From CAYRMV01 sp964425255 (GTDB lineage Bacteria; Bacteroidota; Bacteroidia; Flavobacteriales_D; Crocinitomicaceae): a stretch of 12,791 nt of DNA. The number at the start of each line of letters is the position of its first letter. Positions within the stretch are counted from its first letter, which is position 1. Both the position numbers and the translations under genes were made by a program. The stretch lies in the NCBI GenBank assembly GCA_964425255.1, contig CAYRMV010000098.1, positions 1 to 12,791 on the forward strand, read 5' to 3'. This document shows positions 5,628 through 12,791 of the stretch, in pieces. Under the pieces are notes generated by a model. The model saw only the letters and a list, made by a program, of their open reading frames with translations, was not told where the DNA came from and did no database searches.

Positions 5628-6664
5628 TTATTGCAGTTTCAGCCTTGGCAATTATCGGTTTAATTGTTTTGTGGCCCAAAATCAGTGTCTATTTAGCAGG
5701 TTCTAAAAAAACACAGAATTCGGAAGTGGTTAACTTTGCTTTCCGTGGTGGAAATTTGGACGAACTAGGTAAACAACTTGTTGATGCAAAAATTTTGGAT
5801 GAGGTAGATGCATTCAAGCAAGTGGGTGAGTATAAAAAGTTAACGAAAGAACGACTTGCACCAGGCATGTATGCGATCCAACCAAGTACCAATCTTCGAG
5901 CTTTATTAAATGGATTTACCCTGAATTCAAATGGAAATGGAAATGCAGAAATCGAAGTTTCGGTAACATTCAATAATTGCCGTGATATTCCTCAATTAGC
6001 GGGGAAAGTTTCTAAAAATTTGATGGTTGACAGTGCTGAATTGGTTCAGGTTTTGACTGCTGAAGCAACTTTAGCGAAATATGATTTCACGGCCGAACAA
6101 TTGCCTGCTTTGTTTTTACCAAATACCTACAAGATGTTTTGGGATACGAAAGCGGAGGATTTTCTAGCACGAATGGCGGAAGAGTTTCGAAACTTTTGGA
6201 CAGCGGATCGCAAAGCGAAATTGGCGCAAGTTGGACTCAAATCTCCTTCTGAAGCAGTAACATTAGCAAGTATTGTTTATTCCGAACAAGGAAAACATGC
6301 ATCCGAATGGCCAATTATTGCTGGATTGTATTTGAATCGAATCAACCAAGGAATTCGTTTGCAATCAGATCCAACATTTAAATTCTGTTGGGGTGACAAG
6401 CTTAAGGGAGTTCAACGTTTGACTTACGAACACAGAGATATTGATTGTCCTTACAATACCTATTACAACGATGGTTTACCACCAGGTCCAATTTGCATTC
6501 CACCAACAGCAGTTGTTGATGCTGTTTTGAATCGCGATAACAATGAATATATTTTCATGATCGCTCAGCCCAATTACTCTGGATTGCATGATTTCTCGAA
6601 AGATTATGCAACTCATGCCAAAAATGCGGCGATTTATCAAAAATGGTTAGCTCAACAAAATTGA
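5612..6664 (+). CDS. mltG: Endolytic murein transglycosylase MltG (YceG-like)
   Basis: MltG is an inner-membrane enzyme that cuts nascent peptidoglycan glycan strands and is proposed to set their length. The 350-aa protein has an N-terminal membrane anchor (about 5-21, IIIAVSALAIIGLIVLW) with the catalytic part outside the membrane. The YceG domain shows LASIVYSEQGK with E225 as the likely catalytic Glu, followed by AGLYLNRINQGIRLQSDPT, YNTY (281-284) and GLPPG (288-292), all family landmarks. In the usual ASIVExET motif the first Glu is Tyr and the Thr is Gln here. The Glu that aligns with E. coli E218 is kept, so activity is expected. The gene ends the dapF unit, overlapping the GNAT gene by 16 bases; dapF supplies the wall precursor and mltG trims the polymer. 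Confidence 0.95.
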   Translation: MLKKIIIAVSALAIIGLIVLWPKISVYLAGSKKTQNSEVVNFAFRGGNLDELGKQLVDAKILDEVDAFKQVGEYKKLTKERLAPGMYAIQPSTNLRALLNGFTLNSNGNGNAEIEVSVTFNNCRDIPQLAGKVSKNLMVDSAELVQVLTAEATLAKYDFTAEQLPALFLPNTYKMFWDTKAEDFLARMAEEFRNFWTADRKAKLAQVGLKSPSEAVTLASIVYSEQGKHASEWPIIAGLYLNRINQGIRLQSDPTFKFCWGDKLKGVQRLTYEHRDIDCPYNTYYNDGLPPGPICIPPTAVVDAVLNRDNNEYIFMIAQPNYSGLHDFSKDYATHAKNAAIYQKWLAQQN

Positions 6665-6687
6665 TTTTTATTTCTTTCTAAAACAGA

Positions 6688-6716
6688 TTGATTTAAGGAT
6701 ATTTTGATTACTTTTC
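6688..6716 (+). promoter_or_regulatory. Candidate promoter of the glycosylasparaginase/mannosidase unit
   Basis: TTG (6688-6690) is followed after 18 bases by TACTTTTC (6709-6716), which matches TAnnTTTG at all but the last position. The spacing suits the Bacteroidota -33/-7 arrangement. Transcription would begin near 6720, giving a leader of about 14 bases before the ATG at 6734. No hairpin terminator for mltG is visible in this 69-base gap, so read-through is also possible. Confidence 0.45.
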
Positions 6717-6733
6717 GCAAGTAAAATAACTCC

Positions 6734-7717
6734 ATGAAACGCAGAAAATTCATCCAAATGAGCTCTTTGGGGGCCTTGATAGTTCCACCATTTTTGAGCG
6801 ATGAAACGCAGAAAGAAATGAAGCAAACTATGGAAGTTAAGCCAATCGTTTTATCCACTTGGAGTCACGGTCTTGCAGCGAATGAAGGTGCTTGGAAAGT
6901 TCTTTATTCGGGAGGGAAATCACTCGATGCCATTGAACAAGGTCTTCGTATAACGGAAGCGGATGTAACCAATCGAAGCGTTGGGATTGGTGGCTTGCCA
7001 GATGCAACAGGGAAAGTAACCTTGGATGCTTGTATTATGGATGAAAAAGGACGATGTGGTTCGGTGGCATTTTTAGAAGGTATTGATCATCCGATTTCGG
7101 TGGCACGAAAAGTCATGGAAGACACACAACACGTAATGTTGGTTGGAAAAGGAGCATACGATTTTGCCAAAGAAAAAGGATTTGGAACGATCAAAACACC
7201 GGTTCCTCAAGCAAAAGAAGAATATAAAAAATGGTTGTCAGATAAACAGCGACTTGAGAAACGACCTGCGATTAACCATGAAAACCACGATACCATTGGC
7301 ATGTTGGCGATGGATCAAAATGGATATATTTCTGGAGGGTGTACCACTTCAGGATGGGCTTACAAAATGCATGGTCGAGTAGGAGATTCGCCAATAATTG
7401 GTGCAGGATTATTTGTTGATCAAGAAGTTGGAGGAGCTGTGGCTACCGGTTTGGGCGAAGCTATCATTCGAATAGCGGGAAGTCATACAGTTGTTGAAAT
7501 GATGCGTCAAGGAAAATCACCTCAAGATGCTTGCGAAGAAGCAGTTAGAAGAATTATTGCAAAAAATGAAAATCTAGATGGTTTGCAATGTTGTTTTCTC
7601 GCGATGAATAAAAAAGGAGAAATCGGTGCTTTTTCGGTTTACAATGGCTTTAATTTTGCTTTAACAACGAAAAACGAACACATTTTAAAAGATGCAACAT
7701 TCGATCGTGCTTGGTAA
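6734..7717 (+). CDS. N4-(beta-N-acetylglucosaminyl)-L-asparaginase (glycosylasparaginase)
   Basis: This is an Ntn-hydrolase that cleaves the GlcNAc-Asn bond left when N-glycoproteins are degraded, releasing aspartate. The 327-aa precursor starts with a twin-arginine-type signal, KRRKFIQ followed by a short hydrophobic stretch (about 10-20), so folded export through Tat is likely. The self-cleavage and catalytic threonine is T187 in NHDTIGM, which becomes the N-terminus of the beta chain. R215 and D218 in GRVGDSPIIGAG are the expected substrate-binding residues, and the 28-residue T-to-R spacing agrees with my memory of the Elizabethkingia enzyme (T152, R180). GGAVATGLGEAII is also typical. 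The gene overlaps the following beta-mannosidase by 26 bases, so the two are almost certainly one unit acting on the same glycan. A plain isoaspartyl peptidase is less likely given these motifs. Confidence 0.93.
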   Translation: MKRRKFIQMSSLGALIVPPFLSDETQKEMKQTMEVKPIVLSTWSHGLAANEGAWKVLYSGGKSLDAIEQGLRITEADVTNRSVGIGGLPDATGKVTLDACIMDEKGRCGSVAFLEGIDHPISVARKVMEDTQHVMLVGKGAYDFAKEKGFGTIKTPVPQAKEEYKKWLSDKQRLEKRPAINHENHDTIGMLAMDQNGYISGGCTTSGWAYKMHGRVGDSPIIGAGLFVDQEVGGAVATGLGEAIIRIAGSHTVVEMMRQGKSPQDACEEAVRRIIAKNENLDGLQCCFLAMNKKGEIGAFSVYNGFNFALTTKNEHILKDATFDRAW

Positions 7718-10199
7718 AACTTTTTCCTTCATTTTCATTCTTCTGCAAATGACTACTTCTTTATTTGCTCAAAATCAATCCATCGATTGGCGGTTCATAC
7801 ATCCTGTTAGTGGAGAAGAATTTCATTTAGGTACTGCGGGATCTGTGCAGCAAACTTTTTTTGAAAAAGGAATTTTACCTGATCCTTTTTGGGGTGAAAA
7901 TGAAAACAAATACCAATGGATTGAAAACCACGAATGGACTTTCGTAAGTGAGTTTGTGGTTTCTGAAGAACAACTTGCATTTGATTTTATTGAATTAGAT
8001 TTTCAAGGGATTGATACGTATGGAACGATTTCATTGAATGGGTTGGAAATCGGAAAAACAGCCAATTTTTTCTTACCGTATTCGTATCAAGTCAAAAACA
8101 AGTTGAAACTAGGTGTAAATCAACTGAAAGTGGTGATAACTCCTCCGGTTTTGTATCATAAAAAAGAGTACGAATCAAGAACCTCCAAACTTCCTGCACC
8201 AAACGATGTAGGAACAATTGCTGTTGCATCCATGTCTCGAAAACCACAGTATCAGTTTGGTTGGGATTGGGCTTTGCGCATGAATACACTTGGATTTCAT
8301 CAACCCGTTTTTCTTCGAACTTACAACGTAAATCGCTTTCAAAATCCAGCGGTTCATACTCTATATATCAATAATTCGGATGCAAAACTTTCCCTTCGAA
8401 TACAAGCATCAATTTCGGTGGAAGAAGTGTTGATAGAAAGTCAGCTTTTTGGTTTAGTAACATTGAAAAAATCTCCCGAAGGTGATTATCGAACAGATGT
8501 TTCTTTGAAAAATCCCATTTTATGGTGGCCTAGAGGTCATGGGGAGGCACATGTTTATCAAGATTCATGGAAAATCAAGAACCATGACGGGAAATTAGTG
8601 GATGAACAAGTCGTTTCTTTCGGAATTCGGACAAGTGAATTGGTTCAAGAGAAAGACAATTGGGGAACCAGTTTTTACTTTAAAATCAATGGGAAACCTA
8701 TTTTTGCCAAAGGAGCAAATTACATTCCTGAAGAAGTTTTCCCAACGAAAATAGACCCTAAAAAGTCTAGAAAATTGGTGAGCGACATGCTTGAATCGAA
8801 TTTCAATATGGTTCGCGTTTGGGGCGGCGGAATGTATGCGAGTGATGCTTTTTTACAAGCGTGTGATTCTTCTGGTATCATGATATGGCATGATTTCATG
8901 TTTGCTTGCGCGATGTATCCTGGAGATGAAGCGTATTTGAAATTGGTTGAAAATGAGCTTGTTCATCAAGTTCGTCGCTTAGCCAAGCATCCATCTTTGG
9001 TCTATTTTAATGGAAATAATGAAGTGGATGTTGCTTGGAAAAATTGGGGTTTTCAAGCAAAATACTTGATTGGACCAAAAATGCAGCGTCAGATTGAAGC
9101 AGATTACAAAGCGTTGTTTCAATCCTTAGCCCCCAAAGTTGTAAGAGCGAATTCTACCTTGCCTTATGAGCATACTTCGCCTTTGAGTAATTGGGGGAAA
9201 GACGAATATTTTAATCATGGAACGATGCATTATTGGGGTGTTTGGCACGGGAAAGATCCGATGGAAGATTTTGGGTTAAAAACGGGCCGATTTAATGCCG
9301 AATATGGATTTCAATCGTTTCCAGAATACAGTACAATGTTGACTTTTTCTGAAACAAAAGATTGGGATTTGAATTCGTCTGTCATGAAACACCATCAAAA
9401 AAGTTATGTTGGCAACGGAATGATTAAAAAACATGCTGATATATTGTTTGGGGCAACCAATGATTTTAGACGTTTTGTTTATTATTCACAATTAACGCAA
9501 GCCAAAGCGGTAAGTATTGCTGTGTCAGCTCATCGAATGAATACCCCCAGATGCATGGGGACTTTGGTTTGGCAATTGAATGATTGTTGGCCTGCACCCA
9601 CATGGTCTAGCATCGACTATGAAGGCAATTGGAAAGCATTACAGTATCAATTGAAAGACGATTATCAAGATGTTGCGGTTTTGCAACAGACAGAAAAAAT
9701 AGGAGAGGAACGATATTATTTCTATTCCGAAAAAGCACATTTTACATCAGAACTAAACTATCAAATTTTCGATTTTTCTGGAAAACTACTTTTGGATCAA
9801 AAACAAACAATTTTCGTAGATGGAACAAATTGGAAACAAGAAATAGTTTCTGAAGCGCAAACCAAAGAGATGAAAGCAAAAAATTATGTTTTGTTGGTTT
9901 CATGGACAAATGAGAAAGGTGAAAAATACCAACGTACATTTTTGCATGAAGCACAAAAAACGGTCATAACACCAAAAGAAAGTGTTTCCCTACGTTTGAT
10001 TTCAATCGATACGCTTAAAAAAACAGCGAATATTGAAATAGATACGAAAGGAATTTTAAAAGATTGTTGGCTTTATTCAATGCAAACAGGAATTCGTTTT
10101 TCAACTAATTTTCAGACCTTATTACCAGGAAAACAAATGGTCTATATTTCTTTTGATCAAGTTCCTGAAGAGAATGATTTTAATTTAATCTGGAGATAA
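7692..10199 (+). CDS. Exported glycoside hydrolase family 2 beta-mannosidase
   Basis: This 835-aa enzyme should release terminal beta-mannose, including the Man-beta-1,4-GlcNAc of N-glycan cores. A signal peptide covers residues 1-26 (hydrophobic core about 10-25, cleavage near A26/Q27); there is no lipobox. The GH2 layout is an N-terminal sugar-binding sandwich with FGWDW (189-193), an Ig-like domain ending in WWPRG (278-282), a TIM barrel with acid/base E444 in NGNNE and nucleophile E537 in NAEYGFQSFPE, and a C-terminal beta domain. WWPRGHGEAHVY and the form of both active-site motifs point to beta-mannosidase rather than beta-galactosidase or glucuronidase. It overlaps the glycosylasparaginase by 26 bases and is probably cotranslated with it. 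No SusC/SusD pair, transporter or regulator lies nearby, so this is not a classic polysaccharide-utilisation locus. Confidence 0.94.
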   Translation: MQHSIVLGKTFSFIFILLQMTTSLFAQNQSIDWRFIHPVSGEEFHLGTAGSVQQTFFEKGILPDPFWGENENKYQWIENHEWTFVSEFVVSEEQLAFDFIELDFQGIDTYGTISLNGLEIGKTANFFLPYSYQVKNKLKLGVNQLKVVITPPVLYHKKEYESRTSKLPAPNDVGTIAVASMSRKPQYQFGWDWALRMNTLGFHQPVFLRTYNVNRFQNPAVHTLYINNSDAKLSLRIQASISVEEVLIESQLFGLVTLKKSPEGDYRTDVSLKNPILWWPRGHGEAHVYQDSWKIKNHDGKLVDEQVVSFGIRTSELVQEKDNWGTSFYFKINGKPIFAKGANYIPEEVFPTKIDPKKSRKLVSDMLESNFNMVRVWGGGMYASDAFLQACDSSGIMIWHDFMFACAMYPGDEAYLKLVENELVHQVRRLAKHPSLVYFNGNNEVDVAWKNWGFQAKYLIGPKMQRQIEADYKALFQSLAPKVVRANSTLPYEHTSPLSNWGKDEYFNHGTMHYWGVWHGKDPMEDFGLKTGRFNAEYGFQSFPEYSTMLTFSETKDWDLNSSVMKHHQKSYVGNGMIKKHADILFGATNDFRRFVYYSQLTQAKAVSIAVSAHRMNTPRCMGTLVWQLNDCWPAPTWSSIDYEGNWKALQYQLKDDYQDVAVLQQTEKIGEERYYFYSEKAHFTSELNYQIFDFSGKLLLDQKQTIFVDGTNWKQEIVSEAQTKEMKAKNYVLLVSWTNEKGEKYQRTFLHEAQKTVITPKESVSLRLISIDTLKKTANIEIDTKGILKDCWLYSMQTGIRFSTNFQTLLPGKQMVYISFDQVPEENDFNLIWR

Positions 10200-10283
10200 A
10201 CGTATTACGGTAATGATTTAGCCTTCGAAAGAATTAAGCGACTAAATGAAATTTTCATATATTTAACTTAGGTTTTGTCCAAA

Positions 10284-10305
10284 AAGAATGATTTGCATTA
10301 TTCTT
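10284..10305. terminator. Stem-loop after the beta-mannosidase gene
   Basis: AAGAATGAT (10284-10292) and ATTATTCTT (10297-10305) form a nine-pair stem with one G-T wobble around a TTGC loop. It sits in the 150-base gap after the mannosidase. The stem is A/T-rich and no run of T follows on the plus strand, so it may be a weak terminator, an mRNA 3'-end stabiliser or a protein-binding dyad. Confidence 0.35.
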
Positions 10306-10349
10306 CTTGTGAAGCTCTGGTATTTGAAAAATGTTAATAAACATCAAAC

Positions 10350-11042
10350 ATGCTCATCAGTCAAATTAGTAAACAGGAAATTCCAAAAGGAGAAGATGTA
10401 AAAGCGAAGGATATTCGAGAGGGAGTTTTTAATTTAATCAAATTCGATCATCCGGATTTCAGTAAAGAAAGCTATATCACCTTATCCGAGTTGAATCAAT
10501 ATCGGAGGCTCTACTTAACATCGTTAATTATACAGGAAAAAGGAGAGTTAGCAATTATCGATCAGGATGTGATGGATGCAATTAAGAACAATTCGATTCT
10601 TTCCGAGAATATTCAGGATGACATCGATGCAGAATTGACCTTCGGACAAAAGATTGCAGATCGAGTTGCAGCATTTGGCGGGAGTTGGACTTTTATCATC
10701 ACATTTTTTTTATTTATACTGATTTGGATGTCAATTAACGTCTGGATTTTGACGAATAAACCATTTGATCCGTATCCTTTTATTTTACTGAATCTGATTC
10801 TCTCTTGTTTGGCAGCTATTCAGGCTCCGATTATTATGATGAGTCAAAATAGACAGGAACAAAAAGACCGACAACGTAGCGAACACGATTATAAAATCAA
10901 TCTGAAGGCGGAGCTTGAAATTAAACTCTTGAGCGAAAAAATTGATCATTTACTGGTTCATCAAAACAATAAATTATTAGAAATTCAGGAAGTTCAGATC
11001 GATTATCTGGAAGATTTAATGAAAGAAATAAAAAACTTATGA
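10350..11042 (+). CDS. DUF1003 membrane protein
   Basis: This 230-aa protein contains a DUF1003 domain: two membrane segments (about 113-134 and 144-164) joined by NKPFDPYPF, with the family signature LLNLILSCLAAIQAPIIMMSQNRQ (about 146-169). The N-terminal 100 residues are soluble and charged (LSELNQYRRLYLTSLI, then an acidic stretch). The C-terminus from about 168 is a long charged helix, probably a coiled coil (KAELEIKLLSEKIDHLL), that could drive oligomerisation in the cytoplasm. The biochemical role of DUF1003 is not established. Another ATG at 10331 is out of frame and soon hits a stop, so 10350 is the start. The stop overlaps the next gene's start (ATGA), implying coupled synthesis with a channel-like protein and perhaps a joint role in ion or membrane homeostasis. 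Confidence 0.88.
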   Translation: MLISQISKQEIPKGEDVKAKDIREGVFNLIKFDHPDFSKESYITLSELNQYRRLYLTSLIIQEKGELAIIDQDVMDAIKNNSILSENIQDDIDAELTFGQKIADRVAAFGGSWTFIITFFLFILIWMSINVWILTNKPFDPYPFILLNLILSCLAAIQAPIIMMSQNRQEQKDRQRSEHDYKINLKAELEIKLLSEKIDHLLVHQNNKLLEIQEVQIDYLEDLMKEIKNL

Positions 11043-11389
11043 AATTTGAACATCGCAAGCAAAAAGTAGTTACAGTAAAGCACTTTATGTTCAGAATGGG
11101 GCGTTATCTTCTTTTCACGTTTGGTTTGATTACGATTTCTGTGCTAATTGGAACGATTGGTTACCATTACTTTGGTGAAGTATCGTGGTTAGACAGTTTT
11201 CATATGGCTTGTATGATTCTGACGGGAATGGGACCAGTTGTTGAATTAACCTCATCTTCTGCTAAGATATTCTCTTCTTTTTATGCATTGTATAGCGGAG
11301 TTGCTTTTTTGAGTATTACAGCTGTTTTCTTTGCCCCAATAATTCATCGACTGTTACACATTTTGCATGTAGAGGAAGAAGAAAAATAA
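11039..11389 (+). CDS. Small two-helix pore-loop (K+ channel-like) membrane protein, degenerate filter
   Basis: This 116-aa protein has a basic N-terminus, a first membrane helix (about 22-45), a pore-helix-like stretch W50-L-D-S-F-H-M-A-C-M-I-L61, a turn T62-G-M-G-P66, and a second helix (about 78-102) ending in a short acidic tail. The order helix, pore helix, filter and helix, and the spacing, match the minimal KcsA/ion_trans_2 channel unit. However, the K+ filter T-x-G-Y-G-D is replaced by L-T-G-M-G-P: the Tyr and the Asp are missing. It may therefore be a channel of altered selectivity or a non-conducting structural relative. Automated annotation might label it a two-pore-domain potassium channel family protein. 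It overlaps the DUF1003 gene by four bases and is probably cotranslated with it. Confidence 0.75.
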   Translation: MKFEHRKQKVVTVKHFMFRMGRYLLFTFGLITISVLIGTIGYHYFGEVSWLDSFHMACMILTGMGPVVELTSSSAKIFSSFYALYSGVAFLSITAVFFAPIIHRLLHILHVEEEEK

Positions 11390-11470
11390 TGAAATCAAAA
11401 TGTGGGTTTATTTTAAATAGTAAATCGATATGTTTTTTAGTTTAAGAGTTAAATTATACCGATATTTCTT

Positions 11471-11478
11471 TATCTTTG
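11471..11478 (+). promoter_or_regulatory. -7 promoter box (TATCTTTG) of the histidine kinase
   Basis: TATCTTTG matches TAnnTTTG exactly. A weak -33 match, TTA (11449-11451), lies 19 bases upstream. Transcription would start near 11482-11485, giving a leader of about 50 bases to the ATG at 11536. The box covers the TTG at 11476 that opens the longest frame, which argues against that codon as the start. The hexamer CGATAT occurs twice upstream (about 11425 and 11460). Confidence 0.6.
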
Positions 11479-11535
11479 ATTGGTTGTGAGATAATTCATC
11501 TACAGAAGCTGCTGATATTATTAAAATCAATTCGT

Positions 11536-12741
11536 ATGGTAACAGCATCCAATCCACATAATGAAGAAGGAAGATTACGTTCTTTGAGATCGTATCAATT
11601 ATTAGATACGTTGCCCGAGGAAGACTACGATCATTTAACAGCAATAGCTGCTCAAATTTGTGGAACAAAAATTTCATTAGTTAGTTTAGTGGACTCTGAT
11701 CGTCAGTGGTTTAAATCTCATTATGGTTTGTCGACAGAAGAAACTCCCCGCGAATTTGCTTTTTGTTCACATGCAATTTTAAATAAAGATGAACCTTTTA
11801 TCATTCCAGATGCGCGCAACGACGTTCGTTTTTATGACAATCCATTTGTGGTAAATGATCCTAATGTGATTTTTTACGCTGGAGTTCCTTTAGTAAACGA
11901 AGAAGGCTATGCTTTAGGAACGATTTGTGTATTAGATGACAAACCCAAAGATTTGACAGAAGAGCAACTCAATTCACTTAAATATCTTTCGCGTCAAACG
12001 ATGAAATTGTTGGAACTAAGAAAGAAAAATTTTCTACTAAATGAAGTAGTCGATAATTTAAAATCGAAAAATTTAGCTTTGGAGCAATTTGCGTTCGTTG
12101 CGGCTCACGATTTAAAATCACCACTTCATCAAATTTCGGGATTTTCAGATATCATCATGCGAAAGCATTTGGATGAATCAGATGAAAAAGGAAAAAAAAT
12201 GATTCAATATGTGCATCAAGCTGCTTTGAAATTAGGTGGATTGATTGATGGCTTGTTGAATTTAAGTCGGGTTGATTCCATGATTGATGAAGGGAAAAAA
12301 CACGTGGAAACAACCGAATTCTTTAAGCATATTTCTTCCTTTTATTCAACAGAAGAGCAGGTGATTCTGGAATTCAAAACGCTACTTCCGAAACTGTTTA
12401 TCAATGAAGTTGTAATAACACATATTCTGTTAAATCTAATTTCTAATGCCATAAAATACAACGACAAAGAGGAAACAATTGTGGAAATTGAAATTGTAAA
12501 AAAACCATTTTATTATCATTTTTTTGTGCAAGACAATGGACCTGGAATCCCAATGAATCAACTTGAAGAAAGTGTTAAAGTTTTTTCTACATTAGCTGAA
12601 AAAGATCGATTTGGCCGAAAAGGATCTGGAATTGGATTGGCAATAGTGAAAAGTTTGGTCGAAAAATCAGGCGGGAAATTTTCGATGAGTACACCGAAAG
12701 GAAAAGGGTTATTGTGTGAATTTTTTATTTCAATTGACTAA
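11536..12741 (+). CDS. Soluble GAF-domain sensor histidine kinase
   Basis: With the ATG at 11536 the protein is 401 aa and has no membrane segment, so it is a cytoplasmic sensor kinase. A GAF domain spans about 20-155 (ISLVSLVDSDRQWFKSHYGL, FAFCSHAIL, YAGVPLV, GTICVLDD); its ligand is unknown. A helical linker leads to the HisKA dimerisation domain with phospho-acceptor H191 in AAHDLKSPLHQISG. The HATPase_c domain has the N box with N304 (LLNLISNAIKYND), the G1 box DNGPGIP (333-339) and the G2 box GSGIGLA (363-369), so the ATP site looks intact. The frame can be read back to a TTG at 11476, but that codon lies inside the promoter box. No response regulator is adjacent, so it is an orphan kinase as far as this window shows. 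Confidence 0.93.
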   Translation: MVTASNPHNEEGRLRSLRSYQLLDTLPEEDYDHLTAIAAQICGTKISLVSLVDSDRQWFKSHYGLSTEETPREFAFCSHAILNKDEPFIIPDARNDVRFYDNPFVVNDPNVIFYAGVPLVNEEGYALGTICVLDDKPKDLTEEQLNSLKYLSRQTMKLLELRKKNFLLNEVVDNLKSKNLALEQFAFVAAHDLKSPLHQISGFSDIIMRKHLDESDEKGKKMIQYVHQAALKLGGLIDGLLNLSRVDSMIDEGKKHVETTEFFKHISSFYSTEEQVILEFKTLLPKLFINEVVITHILLNLISNAIKYNDKEETIVEIEIVKKPFYYHFFVQDNGPGIPMNQLEESVKVFSTLAEKDRFGRKGSGIGLAIVKSLVEKSGGKFSMSTPKGKGLLCEFFISID

Positions 12742-12791
12742 CTACATGACAAAAAATTGAACACATTAACATTTGATTGATTTTGAGGGTT

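Noticed and set aside
6269..6292. MltG appears to have lost a catalytic Glu: ASIVExET reads ASIVYSEQ.
   Set aside because: The substituted position is the first Glu of the motif. Counting along the E. coli protein as I remember it, the catalytic E218 is the second Glu, which is present here as E225. I therefore expect an active enzyme.
3864..6664. Whether the gene overlaps reflect frameshifts in a broken fusion gene.
   Set aside because: Each of the four proteins is full length with intact family motifs where recognisable, so these are true overlaps and not decay.
10331..10366. Upstream ATG at 10331 as the start of the DUF1003 protein.
   Set aside because: It is in another frame and meets a stop after about 12 codons. 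At most it is a tiny upstream frame overlapping the real start.
12742..12791. Possible hairpin terminator after the histidine kinase (CAAAAAATTGA with a TTGATTTTG-like segment).
   Set aside because: Pairing needs bulges and mismatches, and the window ends before any T-tract could be judged.

Overview
The window looks like chromosomal DNA of a Bacteroidota bacterium, most likely a flavobacterium-like lineage (a Fluviicola/Crocinitomicaceae-type genome is a guess). The evidence is the AT-rich sequence, Bacteroidota-type -7 promoter boxes (TAnnTTTG) ahead of several genes, almost no Shine-Dalgarno sequences, a type IX secretion (T9SS) C-terminal sorting domain, a CarboxypepD_reg-like secreted protein, and an aspartate-type HemB. 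It reads as ordinary housekeeping and envelope chromosome. I see no rRNA, tRNA, CRISPR array, insertion sequence, prophage or integration site. No stretch longer than about 200 bases lacks a gene.

Layout. (1) Bases 1-242 are a divergent intergenic region. A minus-strand gene begins at 47 and runs off the left edge. Its promoter box (94-101) and the hemB box (219-226) point away from each other, with a perfect 8-bp inverted repeat between them. (2) Bases 243-3785 hold hemB (tetrapyrrole synthesis), a secreted CarboxypepD_reg-like protein of unknown role, and a VWA-domain surface protein that carries both a lipoprotein signal and a T9SS sorting domain. (3) Bases 3864-6664 are a tightly overlapping operon: dapF, an unrecognised 165-aa protein, a GNAT acetyltransferase, and mltG. 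The two recognisable ends belong to peptidoglycan metabolism (meso-diaminopimelate supply and glycan-strand cleavage). The dapF GTG start lies only four bases after a perfect promoter box, which suggests a leaderless mRNA. (4) Bases 6734-10199 are a two-gene overlapping unit of glycosylasparaginase and a GH2 beta-mannosidase. Both are predicted to be exported, and their specificities fit consecutive bonds in the core of Asn-linked glycans. (5) Bases 10350-11389 hold a DUF1003 membrane protein whose stop overlaps the start of a small two-helix, pore-loop channel-like protein with GMG in place of the K+ filter GYG. (6) Bases 11536-12741 encode a soluble GAF-HisKA-HATPase histidine kinase. The longest frame starts at a TTG inside the promoter box, so I place the start 60 bases later.

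All complete genes are on the plus strand. I do not see a clear new defence or mobile system. The points most worth checking are the degenerate channel paired with DUF1003, the compact N-glycan-core operon, the leaderless dapF, the unknown 165-aa gene in the cell-wall operon, and the dyad in the divergent hemB control region.
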